Of a DNA stretch of 64,000 nt, positions 52,385-64,000 are shown one piece after another. The notes beneath the pieces are model-generated. The model was given only the letters and a program-made list of their open reading frames with translations. It was not told where the DNA came from and ran no database searches. Numbering within the stretch: the stretch's first letter is position 1; the number at the start of each line of letters is the position of its first letter. The position numbers were made by a program, and so were the translations under genes. The stretch is from positions 23,362,547-23,426,546 of the forward strand of contig OY987263.1 in assembly GCA_963920665.1 (NCBI GenBank), read 5' to 3'. The DNA comes from Straminergon stramineum. Lineage: Eukaryota > Streptophyta > Bryopsida > Hypnales > Calliergonaceae.

Positions 52385-55300
52385 CTACTGTGCTAATGTA
52401 CTAAGTTGTCGTTTTGTTAACCTAGCATATTCGCCATTTAATTTGATCAACTCATCGTGACTGCCCATCTGCACAAAATAACTCCAAGAAAATCCCATCA
52501 GAGAAAAATCGTGTTATTGTTAGAGCTGCCGGTGCTAAGCAACTTCACATACAATGCCACATTCTAATATTAATTATCTAAAACAATCCCGCAATTGGAA
52601 AGAAATTACCTCGGCAACCTGACCATTTGTCATGACCACAATGCGATCTGCAGCACGTATTGTTGATAGCCTGTTCAGATATCAAACCACGATATCAGCA
52701 TACTATTGCATTCGACTTAGATAGCAGACATATCAGTCCAAAAATACTTGGGTCTTGATTTAAAACCAGTAAAGAGACGAATAAATATTTGATTCTATAG
52801 TGATATTTCAGGTTTTGGTTTAGGGTCAATTTACCTGTGGGCAATGACTAAAACTGTGCGTTTATTTCTGCCATCATCTCCACGCATGGCTCGGTCTAAT
52901 GCTTTCTGCAGAAGGCAGCAATAATTCAATTAGAGGATAGGGACCAATATGATGAACAGTATTGAAGAGAGGTAGCACGCTCTGAACGTGTCTAGAAGAT
53001 CTTGAGCATCTTCAAAAGTAATATAAGAAAAGAAGCTAATCGCAAGAGTCTGTCCCCCAAAGGGATTTCAACCTACGAAGTCATTCTTTCATTGATGGAA
53101 AATTTCAAAAACCCTATCTGGCAATCTTAGAATGTCGCCATTCTTTAATCATGTCACAACTCTACAGGACATAAGAAATTCACTCTTTGGAACGATGGGG
53201 CCCAACAGGCTACTATTGCTTTTACCATGTCTTGTTTTCATTGGTCACCAAACTTTCTACATCTTCAAACAATTGCTTAGTCTCTCCCCTTTAGGTAGAG
53301 ACAAAAATTCAAGTCTTCCACTTAAAGGTAAATGAGAGTAGAACGGGCAAGTATGAAAGGTAAATTACCTGCACAAGATGTTCACTCTCAGCATCAAGGG
53401 CACTGGTCGCTTCATCAAGGACCAAAATGGCAGGATCCCTTAAGAGAGCTCTAGCAATAGCAATTCGCTGCTTCTGACCCCCACTCAAGCGAGAGTTGTC
53501 AACCACGGTTTTGTACCCATCTGGAAGGGAGATGATGAAGTCATGAGCATTTGCCAGTTTAGCAGCTCGCTCAATCTCTATTTGACTAACACTGCAACCA
53601 CACCCGTATGCGATGTTGGATGCTATGTCCATGCTGAAAAGTCGAGGTTCCTGTTACAAAAACCGGAAACACCGACATAAAAAAATGTCAACAGTATATG
53701 ACACTAAATGGATTTTCAATCTTGACTTCAAGCTATCCTAGTTTCCATTGTACTAATACAAAGTCAGCATCATGTTGCACGTTGCGAAAAAATAATAACT
53801 CACACTGTCCTTGAATATAATGTTCTATAATGATCCTTACGGTCAGTACATATTTTACCTGGCTCACAACCCCGAGTTGCTTCCTGAACCATCTTATATC
53901 AAGCTCTTTCAGTGGAACCCCATCAACCAAGACCTGCACATAAGCTCTCTAAAAAGTTACCAAAACATCGTCAAAAAGCATCACGCCAACTGACCGACAG
54001 CTAGCCCTGATTTCATTTATGTATGCCTAAATTTGGAGGCACTTGTAGCTCCTAAACTTCAGGCCACAACAATTACTGCACTTCCAAGTTCCAACAAGCT
54101 ATCTTAATCATCAAGGTACAACAACTATATATTAACAAAGGGTTGCACTGTAAGATGTTAAAAGAAATAAAAGTTCACCTGCCCACTTGTAGGGTCATAG
54201 AGACGCAGGAGTAAACTCACAAGAGTGCTCTTGCCACTGCCACTCAGGCCGACCTGTGATATGCAAAATCAAAATTAGTAAGAGTTTCTTTCCCACAGAA
54301 GACATATCAATCTGAACTGTCCCATATACACTTCTAATGAAGTTAGTAGTTCGTATTCAGAGTTATCCCATTCACAACATAATTTATGATATGTCTCGAT
54401 TTGAGACTCACCACTGCTACAAGTTCACCGGGGTTGATAGTTAAGTTCACGGTTCGCAGCACATGAGCATGGGATCGAGTAGGGTAACTGAATGAAATGT
54501 CGTCAAATTGAATACATCCTTTCACGTTAGGCAGAATGAGACCTGATGCATAAGAATAACATTTATGATTAGCTCCAATCCTCCTAAACCCAAACATCAC
54601 CTTCTACAATAAACAAAACGTCTACTTCACTTACTTCTAAGCATTCACTTGGATCGGCAAGAATAAGCCGACCTCCACTTTAACAACGAAGACCTTGGAA
54701 TTAGAGTACCTCCAGAAGCCAGCTGCTGACTGGGTGGAAGTTCAAGGAGCTGAAACACCTTCTCACTAGCACCTATGGCTTGCATCAAAGAAGCCCAATG
54801 ATCGCCCACCCACCAGGTCGAGTGCACAACCCACTCCGAATAAAGAATAAATTTTGTAAGTTGTTCAGCATTAATTTGACCGTTCATCACAAAGCTGCCT
54901 CCAATTATTAGTGCCACCACCTACACAACAGATTGCACTGTGAGAAGTGCAGTTTCGAGTTATTTCCATAATTGGAAAGTGTGGACTTATTGGAGTTCAG
55001 ACACACGAAATAGTCACTCTGCTAAAAGATCAAATGGATCCAACCTGAGTAGTATGGTAAAGTGTGCAGGAGCTTAGAGTACTGAACCCATAAGCAATGT
55101 TCTGACGAAAGTTGATCTCCATGAGCTTCTTCAACCACTTACTATACCTGCTCTACACCACATGACAAAGTTCAATCCCATTGTTTGAGGAAATCCTAAA
55201 GAAAATTCTGGGTTCCAAAAATACAATGTCGTGAGCTGGAAAAGACGAAAAGTAGACCTGGCAGACTCTTCTACTTCAGTTCCAAAAGTGCGAACCACTC

Positions 55301-58269
55301 TCAAAAGTGAAAATGCCTCTTCTGCAACTTCATTGGCTGACGCAATCGAGTCTTGAGCAATCCTTGCAGTTCGTTTCTGGTACCTGGAACACATAATCAA
55401 AGGTCAACCACGAGAATGAAGCACTGTCACACTTTCCAGTGAACCAGACATCCATACTTCTACCAGACAGAAAATACTCCGCAGTGAAGGACTTACGGCT
55501 CGCGTTCAAGAAACCTAATGCAAGATCACAATAATCCAAAAAACATACGCTCTGAAAGAAGATAAAACATACTTGATGCGTTGAACTTCCAGGGAAAAAA
55601 ACTTACTATTGGGTGAGAGTTACGATCAAAATCCTATTCTACTAGGAAGGCATGGTAGACGAATTTTTCAAAAAACAAAAATGAAGTATCAAGGAGAGAA
55701 AAACCAACCGGCCATAGACTCTAGTTAAGAACCACATGAGGCTGCAAACACCAAAAGTAGTCAATGCAAGCTGCCATGAGAGTGTCACTAGATACACAAA
55801 CGCTCCAACGCCCTGCAAGAGAATAAGCAAAAAGATTCAACACGGATATATGTCGTGCTAATTTGAATTAAGAGGTCAACTTTCTATCGATTACACTCCT
55901 GACCACGAACTCGTATATGACTGGACTGATATGCTCAACAATGCATGATCATAAATTCTAGAGAAAACATGAATGAGTCCGAGCTCGATAGAATGGGAAC
56001 AAGGAAGTCGAGCTGGTAAAGGTTGGCATGAGCTCACCTGAAGCCCATTGCGAAACATGATGTTCAAATCATTGCCAATAATCCGTGACACTTGCTGGCA
56101 ATCTGATCCTAATCGACTCGTGAGTGCTCCTACAGACTCCGCATCAAAAAAAGCAATATCCTGTTCCATAAAGCAAACACATTTGAGGGAATCTCATAAT
56201 CTGTATGATCGCACGCAAAATACCCAATGTGCGCAGACTCTTTACGTATATATCAAATTTCAGTACCAACACAATAGAACCTTGTGTAAACCACATCAGC
56301 TCCATCAAAATTTGTGGTATAATATCAAGACCTGGGACACAAGGGTAGAAAATAGATTTTCTCGCATTCGCTTGACCTGTCATCAGGAAAAAAAATTGTC
56401 AGCTGGTGGCACTGTCGGCTACAGAATATTGTATTGCAACAGAATCAGAGCGAACTTAAGGACAAACTTGAGATATTCCACAAAGGAGAAACTCGTATAC
56501 CAGGATTTGATTCGCAAATCCAAAGCATGCACCTCTTATCCCACTGCACCACGACACAGACATCACCACACTTATTATTATATCAAAGTATCGGTTCTAC
56601 TCAGACCACATTAACAAAAAGGAAGTCAATTAAAGGAAAAGTGGGAAAAGTGGGTTACGAAATGCAACATTCCAGTGTGAGATAAGCAAGACGTGCTTTT
56701 GGTTGAAGATGGCATAGAGATTTCCATATTTCAAAAACGGAAAATCAGACCCACTATCACACATAGCAAAATGTTTCAAGTACCCTCGGAGATACTAACC
56801 TGAAAATACCATACGTGCAAGCCATAGCGCACAGTAATTTTGCGTTGTCATAGAAATCAGTCATCATGCCTTTTTGTGCCGCGAAGATCATGGCTGCCAC
56901 GAAATGAGGTATTGTAATCTCAGATAACTGTGATCAAAGAGACACAGAGGATAAGCAACGTCAGAATCTTATATTGACACCATTAACTTTGCATTAACAA
57001 TTATTGCGATAACTTCCTACCTCAAAACGATCATGCCAACAATAGATCACCACAACATAATTTCCCAACATGAAGTGAGAAACTTACGGCTGCAATAACA
57101 AGGGCAGTGAAGGCAAAACCGATGACAATTGTGTCAGGAGCGACAAGGACCCACAGTCGGCTCATGGCGCCCATAAAGGTGATGTTAAACGACCTCTGAT
57201 GCTGCCTTTCAATGACACTCCACCATCTGCCATTTGGCAAATATTCCTTGAGAGATTTCCATAACAATAATATGCGCAGCGCAATACTCTGTCTCTCTGC
57301 ACGCAGTGCGGATCCATTCCCTTCATGGCCTGCATATTATATCCCGAGTTGGGTGTATCAGCAATCTGGCACTACTGGACACACCTAGGAATCCCTAACA
57401 AGTGACCTATCAAGTTAGATCAACTATCTAAAAGCATGTTGATTTGCACCTATCTGGTCTACGCTCTTGATTATTAAATAGTAAATAGCATGAACAGCTG
57501 AAGCAGTTAAACCTAAGGAGGCCAATAGTGTTTGCCACTTTCTCTAGAGTGTCCTAGATTATAAAGAATGGATTTCACGGAGCCTATGACACTAAAATCT
57601 AAGAAAACTGATCTTTAAACTTAATTTTTCCAATGTAATTTTGTATAAGCATAGGATGACATCCTCATTCTAATACACTTAGGTTATACATAGATGAGGA
57701 ACATATGAGGAAATCCAGGAGTTAAAAACGATGGCGTCAATACTGAAGCACAATACTGGCTCGCACTGCATCGCACCTTTAGAATCATAAGCTCCATTGT
57801 AACTGAGGTCTGCCGAAGAGAAAAGGGCGCCGTTATCAGCTGCACAGCACACGTAATGATGATGTCGCATTTTCCTGTGCGCAAGCTCCGGCAATCCTCT
57901 TCCCTTCCATGTAGTCGGCGAATTAGAAGTATCAGAAGCGAAAAAGTTCGAGGTCAATTCCTTGGCCTTTTCTTCGTTTCCTTTGCCCCGCAGTCTCCTC
58001 TGACTCTGGTTGCAACAATTCGCAAGATAAGCCCTCCGTACCGTAACTCCAACGTTGTTGTCTGTCAAGTGTCTTGAGTGCTGGTGTTTTCTTGAGCTGG
58101 GCTTACATAAATTTAAGTGCGAGGGGCTCAGTGTGTGGGGCTGCCATGACAGCAACCCGGGAGGTGCCGTGCCCATAGAAGGCTGCGTCTTGCTTGTGTT
58201 ATGTTTCGGAGAGAAGAAATTTTTGTTTGACGAGGCCACCCATGGACAGTCGGTGATCCAAACCAACAC
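52385..58269 (-). CDS. ABCB26: Half-size ABCB transporter, plastid TAP1/ABCB26 type
   Basis: This is a half-size ABC exporter (one membrane domain plus one nucleotide-binding domain) that works as a dimer. Exons in transcript order: 58269..57777, 57329..57088, 56927..56800, 56543..56501, 56376..56332, 56160..56038, 55812..55709, 55383..55258, 55147..55045, 54920..54710, 54542..54412, 54253..54179, 53933..53859, 53650..53369, 52905..52835, 52670..52610, 52468..52385. All 16 introns are GT-AG and in frame, giving 798 residues. Residues 1-164 form a basic Ser/His-rich leader, consistent with a chloroplast transit peptide. A second Met at 58176 is an alternative start. The membrane domain contains [20 protein letters not shown]. 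The NBD has Walker [10 protein letters not shown] (about 585-593), the Q-loop VVSQ, signature LSGGQ (about 688), Walker [13 protein letters not shown] (about 707-718) and H-loop IAHR (about 750). All ATPase motifs are intact. The substrate is unknown. The assignment to the ABCB26 branch is from remembered similarity. Confidence 0.93.
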
Positions 58270-58400
58270 AGGTGCTTATTACTTCATGTCTTCAGATCAT
58301 GGACCTTAAGTCCAGCTACTGAAAATGGTTCGGAGAAGGACACAAAAGGATCGGAGAAGCTGTAGTGGTCAATATTGGCACCTGGAAAATAAAAAGAGAA

Positions 58401-58486
58401 TTATTATATTTTTTAAATGAGGAATGACAACACGTGCTTTTACTTACCTCAAGTGACACGTGGCACGTGGCACCCGTACGCACGTG
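58401..58486 (-). promoter_or_regulatory. G-box/ABRE cluster upstream of the ABCB gene
   Basis: Four CACGTG palindromes lie at 58431-58436, 58457-58462, 58464-58469 and 58481-58486, within 56 bp. On the minus strand a TATA-like AATATAATAA (58410-58401) sits between them and the first Met at 58269. CACGTG is the G-box bound by bZIP and bHLH factors. The two central copies continue as CACGTGGC, the ABRE form linked to abscisic acid responses. Regulation is inferred. Confidence 0.65.
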
Positions 58487-58489
58487 AGG

Positions 58490-59894
58490 TTAATTGACTA
58501 ATGCACCTTAACCAAGAGGCAGAAAAAACAGAAATTTTGCTAGGATACCAGTAAGTTACTTGAGCATCTTCAGTATAAACCAGATGAGAATTCTTATTAC
58601 TTTCATGCTAAATCACATTGATGAAGCCGTATATGCCATACGAGCTATACAGGACATTCGAAAACACGGTTTCAAATTGGAAAAAAAAATGAACAGCCCT
58701 CCAACAATTGAAGACAACTCTCAGTTATGGAAATCTAATTCCTCCACAAATCAGGGATCACCGTAGTACTCTCTAATGATTCCTTTTCTACGATCATACC
58801 TACAACTATACAATTCCTCAGAACAGAGACAATGCCCTAGCATTCTTTCCTTCTCAAATCGGGAACTCGCACGTATCCGACGAGCACACTTCCCTCGACT
58901 CCAAACCCTAATCCCATCCTATCGAGACCATTAACCTGTAAGATTGAAGACCGACCAAACGCACCAACGAAGCACTTCAATACAGTCGAGCCTCTCCAAT
59001 CTACACCCTCTCACAAAAAAGAAACCTAGAAATTTAGCAAACTCATTCCTCCTCCCCCACAATCAGCTCCATCATAGCGCACATCTTCGCAATTCCACAC
59101 AAAAAACACACCAAGCAGAAGCTCCCACCTAATTCAGAAAACAATATACTAAAGAAACTTCATCTCCGCACGAGCTCCTCAATTCTCAAACCCCACACAA
59201 ATCGCCTCAATTCCGAAACAGATTCAGTCAACACATATCCCCGAAAAGAGCACTAAATTGCACACAAACCACGACTAAGCTTCCAACACACTCCACACAC
59301 GACCTCAATGTACGGAACCAAACACAATCCATCGAGCATGCAAAAGGAAACCACCACGGGTTCTGCGTTGCGACGACATACCGAATAACCAGGCGCACGA
59401 ATGTTGTGATGATTTTGCGAAATCGCGGCTCTATCTGTAAGTTAGTTCGAGATCGCGGATTTGTGATTTGTATTTGTGATGCGCAGATGAAGAAATTGCA
59501 CCCGGGGCTTGCGTGAGAATGTTGCCTGCGACTAAGTAAGCGATGGCGCACAAGCACGAAAAATCCGTGTCTCCGTGGGAGGAGATTGCTTGGCTTGGCT
59601 TGGCTTGTGGCTTCGAAGAAAGGCAACCCCTGCTGCAAAGGAGAGGTGACCGGGTACCGGCTGTTTCCGGTAGTACAGGATAAGCCGCACCATTCATGCG
59701 GCTTGTTGATGCAAACGCCTGGCGGAAAAGTTTCCGTCCGGTCGCTTTTTGCTTTTAGGTCAATTTTGGGCCGGGCCGGGCCGGGCCGGACTGTCGAAAA
59801 CCCGGCCGGGAAATGAAAACGTGGCCTGGAGTCAGGGATTTTATGTTATTTGCGCTTTTCCACAGTCCCGTGATTTGCCAAGTAAGGGCGCGCT
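58490..59894. other. Upstream region with telobox and short GC repeats
   Basis: No supported gene. An AAACCCTAA telobox lies at 58913-58921. Tandem (GGCTT)n occurs at about 59588-59606 and (GGGCC)n at about 59768-59789, in a locally GC-rich stretch. Reading frames on both strands lack family signals. A promoter or first exon of an unannotated transcript is possible. Confidence 0.4.
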
Positions 59895-59898
59895 TAAC

Positions 59899-60134
59899 CC
59901 CTCAAGACCTGTTTTGGGCCTCTCACCTGTTCAACAGTTCAAAGTTATAACTTCATTTCTCTACATTTTAAGAAGTATATCTAAGTGAATTTCATATTAC
60001 GAATTTTATTCAAATCGAATGGGGAAGTTCCAAAGTACAATTGACCTCATGTAATAAGCTAGATGTACAATGCATACTGTCAATCAAAGTTAAAACTTAT
60101 GAAAAAGTACAAAAACTACTTGGGCCTAGAGGGA
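59899..60134. mobile_element. TTAA-flanked 236-bp element (copy G)
   Basis: The element is flanked by TTAA at 59895-59898 and 60135-60138. The left end is CCCCTCAAGACC and the reverse-complemented right end is TCCCTCTAGGCC, matching at 9 of 12 positions. It is non-coding and AT-rich. Confidence 0.5.
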
Positions 60135-60139
60135 TTAAG

Positions 60140-62887
60140 AGTTAACAAATAAGTCCCCTCCCAATGGAGTGGTTTCTGACAAAACATACCATAATACCTT
60201 TCCAATATGGGGAAGACCATTAATTGGTTACACATTATGAACAGTCAGACGCTCCATCCCCCTTGGTCTTTCACACCAAAGTTATTCCCTTCTTCTTCTT
60301 TTTCTTTTTCTTCTTTATTTTGAGTTCCGACACAGTGGACCCACAATGGACCCAAGAGACACGTTTCTCCCAGTCCAGCCACAGTACCACAATTATACCA
60401 GATGGGTGCTCCCAATTGCGCACACCTTTTTCATGTGCTACCGGAGTTCCAAAAATATCAGCCGATAAACTACTGTAGTAACTTACGCTGGTTCCTTTGA
60501 GTTTATTATTTTTCTCTCTCTCTTAGGTCCAATAGCCTCACGGCACTCTTCCTTTCCTTTCTTGTGTTTTTTTTAAGTTATAAGTGCTTTCCTCTCATGA
60601 GCTTGGTTTGCTAGGAAATGATGTGGAAGGAGTCAAAGGGATGGACTACACTAAATAGTGAAATTAGGTTGCTTTAACAATTAGGTTGCCTTACCCCAAG
60701 CAAGTTATTTTACAAGCCATCAAAGTCAACAAATATTTCTAAAAATATTTTCATTTGTGCACATGGAGGTTTATGATTCCCAAATATAGGGATAAGAAAT
60801 TCAAAAGTAGTTCATTCTCTTACAATAAGAGTAAATATTTAATTAGTGTCAAATATTGAGAAATTAGTGAGGGGCAACCTAATTTTACTATTCAATGTAG
60901 ATATTATTTTGATGGATGTGAAAGTAGCCTTCTTTTGAGGTATTGGTAATTGCAAAAAGTTCATTTTCAATTGGTACACCAAAATGGTTATATAGTATGG
61001 TCTAAATTATTTATCATGAAGACATATTAGTCACAATGGTTGTTGTGGTGGTGTTGTAGCATTTGTGGTTTGCAAGGGTGGTGTTGTTAGATTTAGTAAG
61101 GGTCATACAAATTTTCATAATAAATAATTGTTTATTCATATTAAATAACTTGATTTTGGTGTAGTGCTTGATTGTGTTTTCGGAATGGTGTTTCAATTGG
61201 AAAAATAAGATCAATGTTGAGAACGATATGACAGTCCTATCCAAAAATGTTCATTTGAAGTGCCTTAATCCTAGAAGTGCATGAAAGCCCTTTGCGGTTG
61301 TATAGTATATTATATATTTGGTGGTATTTGATCAGAAAAACATTGACCAAATACTTTTCAATCCAAAATAATTAATGATCATGATAGTACATAAATAAAA
61401 ATGTGTAAAAACTCATTTATTAAACCACAATTGAAGAGTTATAAAGCTAAATACGGGTCATATAGAAGGACCCAAAGGGTCTTTCAAGGGTTAATATTTG
61501 TTTGGTGTATAGCAATTGTAGGTATTGAAAAATCAATTACATGTTATTACACAATTTAACCAAAGTGCACACTATATTGTAGATAAAAAAAAAGGTGGTT
61601 TGTTTGCAATCCTCTTTGACCCCAATTTGTTCCCCTCTAAAAATTAATGGCATAACCACCAAACAATCTAACCATTCTTAGAACATGTTAGAATGATTGG
61701 AACAAATTTGAAATTACAAAAATACAACAACATTGCAAGAGAACCTCAATTCCCATGCATTCAATCCAATCAATCAATAGAATCAAAGCAAAAATTGGCA
61801 TAATACATAAGAAGAAACAACTCTTGAGTATTGAGAGGGTCAACCATATGCTACAAATGCATTGTAATGAACACATACAATGGTATACACACTTCTAATT
61901 GCCACAAATTGTAGCTAAGTATAGTTACTATTAAATGAAAATAGTTTTTTTCTATTTGGTAGAATTAGTAAGTGAATAGGTATTTCAATACAATTTTACA
62001 ATGCATAATTTGAACGATGTAAGGATTAGTTATGAATTTTCTAAGTGCTAGTGATAGGTGTACTTAATAAATTGATACAAAGTTCTAATGTTTAAACCTT
62101 GTACATCCTCAAATTAATATCTTCACTTTAGGCAAAAATCTAGACAGCTAGTTAGCTCGACCATAATATGGTCGAGGGTGCTAAACTCTACTCACCATAG
62201 CTCCTCAATTGTTTCCAAACAAATGGTGCACTATACAAAACTTTCCAATACACTACACTACCCAAAACAAGATCCTTTGTATTGTAGTAATCATATACTA
62301 TATAGAGATCCTAACTTGAAGCCTATTGACTCTGTAGTGGAATTGAATTTTTTTTTCTTGATTTCTCAAAAATGGAGAACTTCAATACCATCAATTTTGT
62401 ATTTTGCAAATTTGACAAATTCGGTATCTAATGAGGTAAGTTCAAGATAATGCTAGGAGATTATTGAGCTTTGAAGGGACAATGTACATCCTCTAGACCA
62501 TTAGGGGTTGACCCATTGTAGATGAATATGATGGTTGATTCTTGAATTGCATTCTAATATGGAAAATTTTTATAGCATCCAATTGAGGATAATTAAAGAG
62601 AAACCAAATCTAACAAACTGTCAATTATGGAGTATATGGCAACTTGAATTTTCTAATTACAAATACAAAGATATTTTACCTTGATGCTAATTCTAGCTAA
62701 TTATATTTCTAAAAATAGATGCCAAATTTCTTAGGAGGTGCTTTTTAATTGTCTAGGGTTCTTGAGAAGTATTTTCATTTTGTACCTATGTAAGAAATTA
62801 TTTCCTTAAAAAATAAATGTTTGGGAGAGAAGTATCATAATTATCATTGATATCTAGATGTAGTTGTTTACAACTCACCAAATAAGG
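60140..62887. other. AT-rich spacer, no gene seen
   Basis: No credible gene. A CTT/T-rich tract lies at about 60290-60318. An isolated end-like CCATTAGGGGTTGA at 62499-62512 resembles the right terminus of the TTAA family with a mutated TTAA. Confidence 0.55.
61269..61490. mobile_element. Possible TTAA-flanked 222-bp element (copy H)
   Basis: TTAA at 61265-61268 is followed by TCCTAGAAGTGC. The right side ends GGGTCTTTCAAGGG before TTAA at 61491-61494. Terminal similarity is weak, but the size and TTAA flanks fit the family. Confidence 0.3.
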
Positions 62888-62891
62888 TTAA

Positions 62892-63822
62892 CCCCTAAAG
62901 TTCCTTGACAATGTTTTCACCAAAACACTCCAAAACTGCCATTTCTAGGACAAGCACCAAATTTTAGAAAAGAATAAAATTTGGACACATGTGACCATAT
63001 GAATTTGTAGTACAGTGGTTTGAGAAAATGTGGAAATTTTTTCAGAAATTTCTATAGTATAGATTGCAAGATATTAGCATTTGAAGTGACAAAAACCCTT
63101 TTTTTGGCCCTGCAGAAAATTGGGTAGATGCACTTCACAAGATCATATTTGTATGAAAAAATGTCCTAATGGTGGTTCTTCTTTGAATTCATTCTTCAAG
63201 TCAAGTTAGCTACATGCTTGAAAAATTTCAGCTCATTTTGGAATTGTACAACATACAGGGAAAAAGTAGTAAGTAGAAAGAAGTAGAGAATGATTCAAAA
63301 TACAAAATTATTAAGAATATAGTTATGGAATTGAAAAATGCCAATCTCAATGCTTAAGATGTTATAATAAACAATCTACATCTTATGATTTTATTTTTTC
63401 CAAAAATATTGAAAATTGAGTAAAATAAAGGACTTCAAGGTTTATTTTAGAGTAGAGAATCCATAATTGCCCACAAACTAAAACTCTTTGTAACTTTGGA
63501 CTCATTGATCAAAAAGGAATGATTAAAAGCTTTCCACATATATATATATAACACTAGAAAACCAACTTCAAATTTTTATTTTTGAAAAAAGTGATTTTTT
63601 CTAATCTGCCCAAACTGCCCATTTTTTTTTAAAAAAAATAACATATTAGGCCATAACTTTTGACTCAAATTTTCAAATGTCATGATATTTTGTGCATATG
63701 AAAGATATTCCTCATCCCTAACTTCTGTAAAAATTTCAGCCTAAAATATGCAAATCTCCAGTCACACGTACTTGCCCAAAATTTCTATGTTGCCAAAAAA
63801 ATGCATATTGGTCCTTTAGGGG
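62892..63822. mobile_element. TTAA-flanked 931-bp element (copy C)
   Basis: The element is flanked by TTAA at 62888-62891 and 63823-63826. The left end CCCCTAAAG is an exact inverted match to the right end CTTTAGGGG over nine bases. It is co-linear with copy D (25426-26367) in the same orientation, including AATAAACAATCTACATC, GAAAATTGAGT, AATAAAGGACTTC and ATGTTGCCAAAAAA. It is non-coding. Confidence 0.65.
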
Positions 63823-64000
63823 TTAATACTTAATAATTTAATTTTGTGAATGATGTAAGACATAGTATGAAGGTATTACAATGATTTTATTATTTCTTGT
63901 AATATCTTATAGTATCTTCCTCTCATAGAAGTGGAAAAATAAGTACCACAATAGAAAAGTGGTATAGTTTATTTGGAAACATTTGACTACCTTTATTTTC

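Noticed and set aside
56048..56614. Plus-strand 188-codon frame
   Set aside because: It is the antisense shadow of ABCB exons 4-6 and their introns.
59228..59638. Minus-strand 136-codon frame upstream of the ABCB gene
   Set aside because: No domain, no codon signal and no splice link to the ABCB coding exons.

Overview
This is nuclear DNA from a green plant. Genes are broken by many GT-AG introns, three encode proteins that look plastid-targeted, the telomere-type repeat is TTTAGGG, and the spacers hold CACTA and LTR transposons. A plastid-type MurJ (lipid II flippase) and a CGLD27/Ycf36 protein point to a streptophyte. MurJ favours a seed-free lineage (bryophyte, lycophyte, fern or a close algal relative). 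The species cannot be fixed from the sequence alone.

Layout. (1) 1-6067 (+): the 3' three quarters of VPS41, the HOPS/vacuole fusion subunit, 17 exons. (2) 6.1-10.1 kb: AT-rich spacer. (3) 10.2-12.4 kb (-): an unrecognised four-exon gene built from a duplicated acidic ~37-residue repeat. (4) 12.5-14.9 kb: MITE-rich spacer. (5) 15.4-17.5 kb (-): CGLD27. (6) 17.5-21.8 kb: AT-rich spacer with small inverted-repeat elements. (7) 21.9-24.6 kb (+): MurJ with a long transit-peptide exon. (8) 24.6-52.1 kb: a 27-kb repeat field with a ~940-bp TTAA-flanked element, two related LTRs (one a clear solo LTR with target-site duplication), an intact-ended non-autonomous CACTA element, a decayed ABCC transporter fragment containing an interstitial telomere repeat, a 92-bp foldback and several coding relics. 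(9) 52.4-58.3 kb (-): a complete 17-exon half-size ABCB transporter of the plastid TAP1/ABCB26 type, with four G-boxes just upstream. (10) 58.5-64 kb: AT-rich spacer with more TTAA-flanked elements.

The genes do not form a pathway cluster. MurJ, CGLD27 and the ABCB half-transporter are all predicted chloroplast membrane proteins, and the first two families have a cyanobacterial ancestry. The least expected signal is a dispersed family of elements whose ends read TTAA-CCCCTAAA...TTTAGGGG-TTAA. That layout recalls piggyBac elements (TTAA target duplication, CCC termini). All gene models were spliced by eye from reading-frame continuity and remembered family sequences. No search was run.
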